Source: Gammaproteobacteria bacterium (GTDB lineage Bacteria > Pseudomonadota > Gammaproteobacteria > Pseudomonadales > Oleiphilaceae). From it: a DNA stretch of 7,968 nucleotides. Below are positions 1-6,717 of this stretch, in pieces; position 1 is the first letter of the stretch, and the number at the start of each line of letters is the position of its first letter. Where the stretch lies: NCBI GenBank assembly GCA_003695085.1, contig RFIV01000186.1, forward strand, positions 1 through 7,968, written 5' to 3'. A model generated the notes under the pieces. That model did not search any database. It was not told the DNA's origin and saw only the letters and a list, made by a program, of their open reading frames with translations. Position numbers and translations under genes: made by a program.

Positions 1-468
1 GGAGTAGGCAAAGGGGTCAAACGCGCTTTCAACCACGGGCAGGAGTGCCAGCTCGGTCGGGATACCCCGTTTTTCGGCCTCGTTGAGAATCGCATACAGG
101 TAGCGTGACCCGCGGGTAAACACCCGGTTCAGGTAGTCGGGGTGCCGTGCGTACCACTTTACCTGAGATTCAACACGTTGACTCTCAACGTCAAGGTTCA
201 GTGCAAAGCCACGTCTCAGCCGAGGCCAGAGGGTGTGATCCGTGACGGAGTCTGCCCAGCTCAGCGCGACCTGAGACACTCCGGACTCCAGTGCGTCCGT
301 GTCCCACTCAGGCAAGGCCGGCACAAAGGGCGCAGGGTCTTCAGCCGGCAGGGGGGACGCGTCGGTAACCGGCACTGGTTGACCGACCGAAGGAGAGGGC
401 GGCACCAGGCTGCACGCAGCAAGCCCCAGTGCGAGAAGGAAAAGCAACAGTATGTGTCTGAACATCAT
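1..468 (-). CDS. mltD: MltD, membrane-bound lytic murein transglycosylase D (5' part, runs off left edge)
   Basis: The first 156 codons are present; the 3' part lies outside the window. The start has basic residues (R4, H5), then a hydrophobic stretch (about 6-18) ending in a lipobox LAAC with Cys19, so this is a predicted lipoprotein. A Pro-rich linker follows (about 21-55). Residues 135-152 hold the family 1D transglycosylase signature GIPTELALLPVVESAFDP, with E147 as the expected catalytic acid. MltD enzymes cleave the MurNAc-GlcNAc bond in peptidoglycan to leave 1,6-anhydro-MurNAc; the rest of the catalytic domain and the usual C-terminal LysM repeats would lie beyond the edge. Start choice is uncertain: in-frame ATGs lie at 480, 468 and 465, none with a good ribosome site. 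I chose 468 because it gives the most typical signal peptide. It follows gloB by 29 nt on the same strand and is probably co-transcribed with it, as in E. coli. Confidence 0.93.
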   Translation of the reverse strand, partial: MMFRHILLLFLLALGLAACSLVPPSPSVGQPVPVTDASPLPAEDPAPFVPALPEWDTDALESGVSQVALSWADSVTDHTLWPRLRRGFALNLDVESQRVESQVKWYARHPDYLNRVFTRGSRYLYAILNEAEKRGIPTELALLPVVESAFDPFAYS

Positions 469-497
469 GAATCCGGTCATGTTCTGAGCGTAACGGC

Positions 498-1265
498 TCA
501 GGCAGCGTCTTTCCAGGCGCGGATTGTAGCAAAAAAGTCAGCGGGATGTTTCAGGGGTGTTTCGGTCTTTTGCTGAATGGCGGCCTGCAACGCGGGATCT
601 GCCAGCGCCCTGAGAAACACGTTGGCCCGCTTTTCCTCTGCCAGCGTTACCGGCAAGGTGGGGGCGCCACGTGCCAGTGTGCTTTCCACCTCTTCAAGGC
701 GGGCCTGAATTGCCGGGTCCTCCGGGAAGCAGCGCGCGGCAAAGCGGTAGTTGGCCAGCGTATACTCGTGTGCGGGAAAAATGCGTGTTTCGTCCGGTAA
801 CTCCATCAGCCTGAGAAGTGATGCAGCCATTTGCTCGGCCGAGCCTTCGAACAAGCGGCCACATCCTCCGGAGAAAAGCGTGTCACCACAGAAAAGGACC
901 GGATATTCCGGCGTGTGCCCGAACCAGGCAACGTGATCCAGCGTATGGCCGGGTACAGGCAGCATCTTCAGGGACAGGCCGCCGGCCTCTACCGTTTCTT
1001 CGGGGGCTACGGTGTGGGTCAGCCCGGTAAACCGGCTGTCCTGGCTGCCGATGATCTCCGGGGACCACTTCTCGGCCAGTTTGGCAATCCCGGCTGTGTG
1101 GTCGGGGTGATGATGAGTGACCAGGATGCCGGCTACAGCATGGTTGAGCTTTGATGCCAGGCGTTCCACGGCCGCGGCATCACCCGGGTCGACGACCCAG
1201 AGTCCTGCAGGCGAAGGCCAGCACCAGATATAGTTATCCTGAAAAGCCGGTATGGGAAAGATCAT
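498..1265 (-). CDS. gloB: GloB, hydroxyacylglutathione hydrolase (glyoxalase II)
   Basis: This 255-aa metallo-beta-lactamase-fold enzyme hydrolyses S-lactoylglutathione to lactate and glutathione, the second step of methylglyoxal detoxification in the cytoplasm. The binuclear metal site is complete: THHHPDH at 50-56 (H51, H53, D55, H56), H107 in PGHT, D128 in GDTLFSGGCGR, and H166 in FPAHEYT. The family motif GCGRLFEG is at 134-141. Near the C-terminus R249 and K252 (RAWKDAA) sit where glyoxalase II enzymes bind the glutathione glycine carboxylate. Length is normal for the family. The ATG has only a distant AAGG upstream, but the protein begins with the conserved family N-terminus (IPAFQDNYIW), so the start is secure. 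It is divergent from the yafS-like gene and upstream of mltD, the same order as in E. coli. Confidence 0.97.
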   Translation of the reverse strand: MIFPIPAFQDNYIWCWPSPAGLWVVDPGDAAAVERLASKLNHAVAGILVTHHHPDHTAGIAKLAEKWSPEIIGSQDSRFTGLTHTVAPEETVEAGGLSLKMLPVPGHTLDHVAWFGHTPEYPVLFCGDTLFSGGCGRLFEGSAEQMAASLLRLMELPDETRIFPAHEYTLANYRFAARCFPEDPAIQARLEEVESTLARGAPTLPVTLAEEKRANVFLRALADPALQAAIQQKTETPLKHPADFFATIRAWKDAA

Positions 1266-1298
1266 GGTGTCTGCACCTTTTCATTCTTCTTTCAGGGT

Positions 1299-1327
1299 AT
1301 TATTGTTGTTCGTACCCTCAATGGCAA
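1299..1327 (-). promoter_or_regulatory. Predicted sigma70 promoter for gloB-mltD
   Basis: Reading the minus strand, TTGCCA (5/6 to consensus, plus-strand 1322-1327) is followed after exactly 17 nt by AATAAT (5/6, plus-strand 1299-1304). The expected transcription start is near 1292, giving a leader of about 26 nt before the gloB ATG. It lies in the 77-bp gap between the divergent gloB and yafS-like genes. Predicted by eye. Confidence 0.6.
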
Positions 1328-1342
1328 TACGGGTATAAAACG

Positions 1343-2092
1343 GTGAAGGGCTCGGCGCTGGAAGACTTTGAACACTGGTATCAGGGCCTGGCAGGCCGGG
1401 CTCTTCTGGCTGCCGAGCGTGTGGTGCTCAGGCGCGCCATTCAGGACAGTTTCGGTTTGATTCAGCTGAATGTGCTGGTCAGCCACCGTCTGCCCGTTGC
1501 GACTGAAACGCATGTTGTTCACAGGTTCGATATGGTGCCGCGCTTTGCGGAAGGTCTGTCTGGCCAGACGCTGGTAGCCAACCTGGAAGAGTGGCCTGTC
1601 GCCAACGAGATCGCTGACGTGCTGGTGCTGCACCACAGCCTGGATTACTCGGAATCGCCTCACCAGACGCTACGGGAGGCGCAACGCGTTCTGAAGCCGT
1701 CCGGGCACCTGTTCGTCCTGGGCTTCAATCCGTGGTCGACCTGGGGCTTGCGACGGATGCTGTCGAAGGCGCGAAAGGGGCCGTGGGCGGCAAACTTCAT
1801 CAGTTCGGGGCGGTTGCAGGATTGGCTGTGCCTGCTGGATTTTGAGGTTGCGGAGAAGGCACATCATTTTTTTCTGCCACCGCTGGGCAGTTTTACCTGG
1901 CTGAGCAAGCTCGCGTTTCTGGATCGGCTGGGGCCGGCCCTGCGCTTGCCCACCGGCGCGTTCTATCTTGTGCACGCACGCAAGAAAGTTCCGTGCATGA
2001 CCCCCTTGCGTCCGAGCTGGAAAAAAAGCAGACTTGCCGCCTCGCCCGTTGTCCCCCAGGTGGTCCCCTTTGAACCGAATGAAAACCGTTGA
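1343..2092 (+). CDS. yafS: YafS-like class I SAM-dependent methyltransferase
   Basis: The product is 249 aa from the chosen GTG. It matches the methyltransferase that sits between gloB and rnhA in E. coli (YafS) and in pseudomonads. What can be seen is the Methyltransf_11-type back half: DVLVLHHSLDY, then LREAQRVLKPSGHLFVLGFNPWS, followed by a Gly-Leu-Arg-Arg segment, and a basic C-terminal tail (HARKKVP and beyond). The front half lacks the glycine-rich SAM-binding motif I; at about residues 35-46 there is FGLIQLNVLVSH instead. Its substrate is unknown to me. The reading frame is open back to 1151, but that part is antisense to gloB, so a start after 1266 is needed. GTG 1343 leaves about 12 residues before the conserved Trp-Tyr-Gln segment, as in relatives. 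A TATAAA at 1334 lies very close to this GTG and there is no clear ribosome site, so the start is uncertain. The 3' end overlaps rnhA by 14 nt. Confidence 0.85.
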   Translation: MKGSALEDFEHWYQGLAGRALLAAERVVLRRAIQDSFGLIQLNVLVSHRLPVATETHVVHRFDMVPRFAEGLSGQTLVANLEEWPVANEIADVLVLHHSLDYSESPHQTLREAQRVLKPSGHLFVLGFNPWSTWGLRRMLSKARKGPWAANFISSGRLQDWLCLLDFEVAEKAHHFFLPPLGSFTWLSKLAFLDRLGPALRLPTGAFYLVHARKKVPCMTPLRPSWKKSRLAASPVVPQVVPFEPNENR

Positions 2093-2537
2093 AATCTATA
2101 CCGATGGTGCGTGCAAGCAGAACCCGGGCCCCGGAGGTTGGGGGGCGGTGCTGGTATCCGGCACCCATCGCAAGCTGTTATGGGGCGGTGAACCGGAAAC
2201 CACGAACAACCGCATGGAGCTGATGGCTGCCATCCAGGCGTTGCAAAAGCTCAAGGGGGCTTGCAGGGTTGAGCTGTATACAGACTCCCAGTATGTCCGC
2301 AAGGGCATTACAGAGTGGATAGACGGCTGGAAGCGCAAGGGCTGGAAGAATGCTGCAGGCAAGCCGGTCAAGAATCAGGACCTGTGGCAGGCGCTGGATG
2401 AGGCTGCACAGAAGCATCAGGTTAACTGGCACTGGGTCAAGGGGCATGCCGGGCACCCGCTGAATGAGCTTGCAGATGAGCTGGCCAACCGCGGCGTCCA
2501 CAGTGCTGGCGAAGAACTGATTCGGGAAGAAGCATGA
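2079..2537 (+). CDS. rnhA: RnhA, ribonuclease HI
   Basis: The 152-aa product closely matches E. coli RNase HI along its length (E. coli 155 aa). It cleaves the RNA strand of RNA:DNA hybrids, removing R-loops and primers in the cytoplasm. All catalytic residues are present: D9 (YTDGACKQNPGPGGWG), E47 (TTNNRMELMAA), D69 (YTDSQYVRKGIT), H123 (KGHAGHPLNE) and D133. The Trp- and Lys-rich basic protrusion (about 80-100, GWKRKGWKN) that grips the hybrid is also there. ATG 2079 is chosen because it gives the family N-terminus MKTVEIYTDG; an upstream in-frame ATG at 2034 would add 15 unrelated residues. The start lies inside the end of the yafS-like gene with only a distant AGG, which suggests translational coupling. 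The stop overlaps the dnaQ start as ATGA. Unlike E. coli, rnhA and dnaQ run in the same direction. Confidence 0.97.
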   Translation: MKTVEIYTDGACKQNPGPGGWGAVLVSGTHRKLLWGGEPETTNNRMELMAAIQALQKLKGACRVELYTDSQYVRKGITEWIDGWKRKGWKNAAGKPVKNQDLWQALDEAAQKHQVNWHWVKGHAGHPLNELADELANRGVHSAGEELIREEA

Positions 2538-3256
2538 GACAGATTGTTCTGGATACCGAAACCACGGGTATTGATCCGCGTGACGGGCACCGCATTATTG
2601 AAATTGGTTGTGTCGAGCTGATTGAGCGACGGCTCACCGGCAACCATTATCACGTCTACATCAACCCCGAGCGCGAGGTTGAAGACGAAGCGCTGGAAGT
2701 GCACGGCATCAGCAATGAGTTTCTGGCCGACAAACCGGTGTTCAGAAGCATCGCCCGCGAGTTCCTGGATTTCGTGCGCGGCGCCGAGCTGATCATTCAC
2801 AACGCACCTTTCGATGTGGGGTTCATCAACCACGAGTTTGCGCTGCTGAAGGACCCCGAGTTCGGCCGGATTGAAGATGTATGCACCATCACCGATACGC
2901 TGGTGATGGCACGAAAGAAGTATCCGGGGCAGCGGAACAGTCTGGATGCACTGTGCAAGCGCTTTGGCATCGACAACAGCCACCGTGAGCTCCACGGGGC
3001 ACTGCTCGACTCGGAGATTCTGGCCGATGTCTATCTCGCCATGACTGGCGGACAGACAGCCTTGTCTCTCACCGGCAACGATGATGCGGACACCGGTCCC
3101 GAGGCCGAACCCATTCGCCGCGTGGATGCCAATCGACCGCCGCTGACCGTTATTCGGGCCAATGAAGCCGAGTTGCAGGCCCACGAGGCGAAGCTTGATG
3201 AAATTGCCGACAAGGCGGGCGTTGTCATCTGGCGGGGAGCTCCGGAGACGGCCTGA
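2534..3256 (+). CDS. dnaQ: DnaQ, DNA polymerase III epsilon subunit (3'-5' proofreading exonuclease)
   Basis: The 240-aa product is the DEDDh exonuclease that proofreads replication within the Pol III core. Exo I is LDTETTG (D7, E9); Exo II is IIHNAPFDVGF (D94); Exo III is HRELHGALLDSEILADVY (H154, D159), equivalent to E. coli D12, E14, D103, H162 and D167. After the nuclease domain, AMTGGQTALSL (QTALSL at 174-179) aligns with the beta-clamp-binding motif QTSMAF of E. coli epsilon. The tail at about 205-236 resembles the segment that binds the alpha subunit (EAELQAHEAKLDEI, then an ending in IWRGA). It is therefore a full replicative epsilon, not a short DnaQ-like exonuclease. The ATG overlaps the rnhA stop by 4 nt, with GGGAAG at 2524-2529 as ribosome site. 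Its TGA abuts the nhaB stop on the other strand. Confidence 0.97.
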   Translation: MRQIVLDTETTGIDPRDGHRIIEIGCVELIERRLTGNHYHVYINPEREVEDEALEVHGISNEFLADKPVFRSIAREFLDFVRGAELIIHNAPFDVGFINHEFALLKDPEFGRIEDVCTITDTLVMARKKYPGQRNSLDALCKRFGIDNSHRELHGALLDSEILADVYLAMTGGQTALSLTGNDDADTGPEAEPIRRVDANRPPLTVIRANEAELQAHEAKLDEIADKAGVVIWRGAPETA

Positions 3257-3264
3257 TCAGGCCG
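3249..3264. repeat. 16-bp perfect palindrome containing the dnaQ and nhaB stop codons
   Basis: CGGCCTGATCAGGCCG is its own reverse complement. Its centre TGATCA is made of the dnaQ stop (TGA, 3254-3256) and, on the other strand, the nhaB stop (TGA, plus-strand 3257-3259). As RNA either strand could form a 6-bp GC-rich stem with a GATC loop, but no U-run follows on either side, so it is not a typical intrinsic terminator. Confidence 0.8.
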
Positions 3265-4762
3265 CCACCACAAAGTGTACCAGCAGGTATCCGGATACCC
3301 CCAGCACCAGCGTGTAGGGCAATGCCATCCAAACCATCTTGCCATAGGACAGCCTGATCAGCGGGCTGACGGCTGATGTAAGCAGGAACAGGAAAGCAGC
3401 CTGGCCATTGGGTGTGGCGACCGAGGGCAGGTTGGTTCCGGTATTGATGGCTACCGCCAGAATTTCAAACTGCTCGCGGGATATGGCGCCAGCTTGAAAG
3501 GCGTTCAGCACCTCGTCGATATAAACGGTGGCCACGAAGACATTGTCGCTGATCATTGACAGGATGCCATTGGCGATGAAGAACATGCCCGCCTGAATCT
3601 CAGGCTCCATGGCCAATACTGCATTGATCACACCGGTGAACAGGTGCTGGGTATGGATGACCCCGACGACTGCGAAGAAGACGACGAGCAATGCGGTAAA
3701 GGGGAGCGCTTCTTCGAAGGCCTTGCCGATCTGATGTTCCTCGGTGATACCCGTACCGGCGGTCGCGAGGATGATGATCATGAGGCCGATCAGGCCGACT
3801 TCGGCCACATGCAGCGCCAGAGAGATGACCAGCAGGACTGCCACCAGTGCCTGCACGATCAGGTTGGCCTTGTCCCGCAATTTGAGCTTCTTTTGCTCGT
3901 GCGCCTGAAAGTCTTCCAGAATACCCCTGACCGATTCCGGAAGTTGTGCCCCGTAATCAAACTTGCGCGTTTTCTCCAGCAGGACACATGTGAGCAGCCC
4001 GAGTATCAGGATCGGGATGGAAACGGGCGCCATGCGCATGAAGAACTCGATGAAATCCCAGCCCAGTTTTTCGGCGATGAGGAGATTCTGTGGCTCACCC
4101 ACCTGGGTGGCCACCCCGCCGAGCGCCGTCCCCACGATGCCATGCATCAGCAGGCTTCGCAGGAATGCGCGAAACTGCTGCAGGTCTTCAGCATGATGAT
4201 CCTTCAGACCGTGGTCGTCCGTATGGTTGTGATCATCCCAGTATTTTTTGCCGGATGCGATCTTGTGATAGACGGAATAGAAGCCTACCGCCACGCTGAT
4301 GATGACAGCCGTCACGGTCAAGGCATCGAGAAAGGCCGATAGCACCGCTGCAGTCAGGCTGAAGATAACCGACAGCACCACCTTTGATTTCACGCCCAGG
4401 ATGATGCGTGTGAAAGTGAAGAGCAACAAGGACTTCATGAAATAAATGCCGGCGACCATGAATATGAGCAGCAGGATCACGCCAATATTGTTTTCGACTT
4501 CATGAAGGACTGTTTCAGGCGAAACCAATCCAATGATCACGGCTTCGATTGCCAGCAGGCCGCCGGGCTGAAGCGGGTAGCACTTCAGGGCCATGGCCAG
4601 AGTAAAAATGAATTCCAGTACCAGAAGCCAGCCTGCCACATAGGGGCTGATATAAGCCAATACAGGATTGATCAGAAGGAATGCAATAATCGCCTTCTTG
4701 TACCAGCCCGGAGACTTGCCGAGAAAGTTGGCATAGAGCGCTTGTGGTAATGTATTGACCAT
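3257..4762 (-). CDS. nhaB: NhaB, sodium/proton antiporter
   Basis: The 501-aa inner-membrane protein matches the NhaB family (E. coli 513 aa). NhaB exports Na+ in exchange for H+ and supports growth in salt and pH balance. Hydrophobic membrane segments fill the sequence from about 24 to 498. Family signatures are SAFLDALTVTAVIISVAVG (142-160; D146 corresponds to the transport-critical Asp147 of E. coli NhaB), GTALGGVATQVGEPQNLL (211-228), SDNVFVATVY (405-414) and NTGTNLPSVATPNGQAA (440-456). Residues 175-193 form an unusual His/Asp-rich loop. The ATG is preceded by AGAGGA (plus-strand 4767-4772) 4 nt away, supporting the start. The gene is monocistronic in this window: it diverges from fimL and converges on dnaQ with no intervening base, so its transcript probably ends within or beyond dnaQ antisense sequence. 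Confidence 0.97.
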   Translation of the reverse strand: MVNTLPQALYANFLGKSPGWYKKAIIAFLLINPVLAYISPYVAGWLLVLEFIFTLAMALKCYPLQPGGLLAIEAVIIGLVSPETVLHEVENNIGVILLLIFMVAGIYFMKSLLLFTFTRIILGVKSKVVLSVIFSLTAAVLSAFLDALTVTAVIISVAVGFYSVYHKIASGKKYWDDHNHTDDHGLKDHHAEDLQQFRAFLRSLLMHGIVGTALGGVATQVGEPQNLLIAEKLGWDFIEFFMRMAPVSIPILILGLLTCVLLEKTRKFDYGAQLPESVRGILEDFQAHEQKKLKLRDKANLIVQALVAVLLVISLALHVAEVGLIGLMIIILATAGTGITEEHQIGKAFEEALPFTALLVVFFAVVGVIHTQHLFTGVINAVLAMEPEIQAGMFFIANGILSMISDNVFVATVYIDEVLNAFQAGAISREQFEILAVAINTGTNLPSVATPNGQAAFLFLLTSAVSPLIRLSYGKMVWMALPYTLVLGVSGYLLVHFVVAA

Positions 4763-5008
4763 GGTGTCCTCTTCAGTTCGGAGCCGGAATGTTCAACCGC
4801 ATAGTTTAGCGTGCAGGCACCAGATTTCATGGTTATTTGAAAAAAATGTGCTAACGTTATGGTGCAAGTACGGTTTTTTTGAGCTCGCTTTAACCCTTCC
4901 TGGTAAAAAAAAGAAACAAACCCAAGCTTGAGGTGACAGACAACTGTGTTATAAGTGGTTAAAAAGCGGGTAAATTTCGCCCGGGAAAAAGGAAGGTAAA
5001 CTCAGCTG
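4763..5008. promoter_or_regulatory. Divergent nhaB / fimL control region
   Basis: This 246-bp gap is AT-rich relative to the genes and drives nhaB leftward and fimL rightward. The fimL side has a good promoter, listed separately. For nhaB I see only a weak candidate on the minus strand: ATGAAA (plus-strand 4825-4830), 16 nt, TAAACT (plus-strand 4803-4808), each 4/6 to consensus. The region also holds an A-run (4905-4912), a T-run (4874-4880) and an 8-bp palindrome TAACGTTA within 4850-4862. No known regulator site is recognisable to me, and I see no Vfr-type site that I would defend. Confidence 0.55.
4902..4955 (+). promoter_or_regulatory. Predicted sigma70 promoter for fimL with upstream A-tract (UP-like) element
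   Basis: TTGAGG (4928-4933, 4/6) is followed by 16 nt and TATAAG (4950-4955, 5/6). Immediately upstream, 4904-4920 is almost all A (eight A's at 4905-4912), where an UP element would contact the RNA polymerase alpha subunit. The expected start is near 4962, leaving a leader of about 47 nt. Predicted by eye. Confidence 0.55.
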
Positions 5009-6715
5009 ATGGCCGAATCATCACTCAAGGCAAAGCAGTCCAGCTCTTTTAACCTGGTTCAGCAGGAGATCGTCAACACGATCAATGAGGCTGAAGCCAG
5101 TCTGGACCGCTTTCAGGAAAACAGGGAAAGTGGCGAAGATCTTCAGAATTGCGTGGATGGTCTGAACCAGCTGCGCGGTATCTTTACGCTTATTGAACTC
5201 AACGGCGGCACCTTGCTGTGCCAGGAGGCCGTGGCACTGGCCAATGAGGTACCGGTCGGAGCAGGAGAGGACAAGAACCCTCTGCTGGCGGCCCTCAGTG
5301 AAGCCATTTTTGTTCTGCGCCGCTACACAGAGTACTTTGAACACCGGCGGGAAGATCATCCCGAGTTGCTGCTGGCCATGATCAACCGGCTCAGAGAGGC
5401 GCGCCATGCCAAGCCCTTGCCGGAAAGCTACTTCTTCGAGGTGGATTTTGAGCCCAATACACCCTCGCCGGTTCCTCAACTGGACATCCCGCCAGAACGT
5501 TTTGCCCGGCGCGCACGGCAACTTCGCCTGATGTATCAGGTCGGACTGCTCGGCCTGTTGCGCAAGCGCGAGCTGGAAAACAGTTACCGCCTGATCGAAC
5601 GGGCGGCCAGCGGGTTTTGCAGGCTCGTCAGTACCGAGTCTGCCATCCATACCCTGTGGGAGCTTGTTGCGTGCGCGGCCGACTGCATGCGTGAAAAGGA
5701 CATGCTGCTGTCCGCGGGGCGTCAGCGCCTGTTCATGAAGGTCGAAACCTACGCACGCGAGCTGGCACGTCTGGGGGTCATTGCAGCCGCCAAGAATGTC
5801 AGGGAAACGGTCGCACGTGATCTGCTGTACATCATCTGGCTCAGTGGCAGTACTTCCGAGTCCACTCTGGCGCTGTTGAAGCGCTTTGGCGTGGAGCCGA
5901 CAACATTCAATGAGTCCAGGCTTTCTGCACACCGAAGCATGCTGATGGGGCCGGGCACGGATGTGCTGCGCTCGCTGGGCAAGGCCCTGCAGGAAGAGCT
6001 GGACCAGGTCAAGGACCGACTGGATATCCTGGAGCGTGGGCTGGAAGATGATCCGGATGCACTGGATCAGCTTGCGCTTGCGTTGGGCAGGCTGGGCAAT
6101 ACATTGCTCATGCTGGATCTCAGGAAGCTCAGTGACCTGCTCATGCGCCAACGTAATCGCCTTGAGGGGTGGGCCAGCCAGAATGTGCGCCCGCGTGAGG
6201 ACGAGTTGATGGAGGTGGCCGACGCCATTCTCAATGTCGAGCAGGCCATTCTGCAACTTGAAGATGACGGCCTGACTCACGAGACCGACAAGCTGGCCAC
6301 CACGGCAACATCCCTTGAAACCAGCCCTTACCTGACGCAGGCACAGCTGGTTGTGTTCAGTGAGTCCCAGTCGGCGCTGTCCCTGGCCAAGAAAGCCATC
6401 ACCGCCTATATCGAGTCCGGCGGTGACAAGCTGCATCTGGCCAATGTTGTGCCGACACTTGAAACCATCCAGGGCGCGTTGATCATGATTGGCCAAACGC
6501 GTGCCGCCAAGGACCTGGCTGCATGTGGGCAGTGTATTCAGGACAAGCTCGTGGATGCCGAGCAACGACCTGACAGCCAGTTCCTGGAAACACTTGCGGA
6601 CGCACTGACTGCGCTCGAGTATTACGTGGACAGCCTCAATCGCTCCGAAGTGGGCACTGTGGAACTGCTCAAACTCTGTGACGAAAGCCTGAGCCAACTC
6701 GGTTACGCGGCCTGA
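5009..6715 (+). CDS. fimL: FimL-type ChpA N-terminus-like protein (type IV pilus / cAMP regulation)
   Basis: The 568-aa protein is soluble and helical, with no signal peptide or membrane segment. I recognise it as FimL by its length, its likeness to the Hpt-rich N-terminus of ChpA, and its position near nhaB as in Pseudomonas (PA1820 nhaB, PA1822 fimL). In P. aeruginosa FimL is needed for twitching and type IV pilus function and acts with PilG and FimV to raise cAMP through CyaB and Vfr. Three Hpt-like helices can be seen, each with the spacing His-x-x-x-Gly but without the histidine: N53-QLR-G57, L359-GRL-G363 and E485-TIQ-G489. It should therefore not carry phosphate and is probably a scaffold. 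The ATG has AAGGAAGG (4989-4996) 12 nt upstream, a rather long spacing. The stop is 2 nt from the next gene, so the two are coupled. Name by family likeness: fairly sure; function in this organism: inference. Confidence 0.85.
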   Translation: MAESSLKAKQSSSFNLVQQEIVNTINEAEASLDRFQENRESGEDLQNCVDGLNQLRGIFTLIELNGGTLLCQEAVALANEVPVGAGEDKNPLLAALSEAIFVLRRYTEYFEHRREDHPELLLAMINRLREARHAKPLPESYFFEVDFEPNTPSPVPQLDIPPERFARRARQLRLMYQVGLLGLLRKRELENSYRLIERAASGFCRLVSTESAIHTLWELVACAADCMREKDMLLSAGRQRLFMKVETYARELARLGVIAAAKNVRETVARDLLYIIWLSGSTSESTLALLKRFGVEPTTFNESRLSAHRSMLMGPGTDVLRSLGKALQEELDQVKDRLDILERGLEDDPDALDQLALALGRLGNTLLMLDLRKLSDLLMRQRNRLEGWASQNVRPREDELMEVADAILNVEQAILQLEDDGLTHETDKLATTATSLETSPYLTQAQLVVFSESQSALSLAKKAITAYIESGGDKLHLANVVPTLETIQGALIMIGQTRAAKDLAACGQCIQDKLVDAEQRPDSQFLETLADALTALEYYVDSLNRSEVGTVELLKLCDESLSQLGYAA

Positions 6716-6717
6716 GC

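Noticed and set aside
484..501. A short hairpin (CTGAGC/GCTCAG, 6-nt loop) spanning the gloB stop, just upstream of mltD.
   Set aside because: A 6-bp stem with no U-run is too weak for a terminator, and such stems are common by chance. It might mask the mltD start region, but nothing else supports that.
142..576. A 144-codon plus-strand open frame opposite mltD and the end of gloB.
   Set aside because: The minus strand carries clear MltD and GloB sequence, including lipobox and catalytic motif; the plus-strand product is Arg-rich and without domain features.
1334..1339. TATAAA as a -10 element for the yafS-like gene.
   Set aside because: No -35 is found at 16-18 nt, and a start near 1346 would fall inside the chosen coding region. 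It stays possible only if translation begins further downstream.
2417..3184. A 255-codon minus-strand open frame opposite rnhA and dnaQ.
   Set aside because: Both plus-strand genes have complete catalytic motifs; the antisense product has no recognisable features and no ribosome site.
3644..4342. A 232-codon plus-strand open frame opposite nhaB.
   Set aside because: Its translation is an improbable string of Asp, Gln, His and Arg typical of antisense to membrane-protein codons, and nhaB on the other strand is certain.
5021..6697. A 558-codon open frame on the minus strand covering almost all of fimL.
   Set aside because: It is exactly codon-in-register with fimL, so it stays open simply because fimL avoids TTA, CTA and TCA codons in a G/C-biased gene. 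It has no ribosome site or recognisable domain, and the fimL translation matches a known family.
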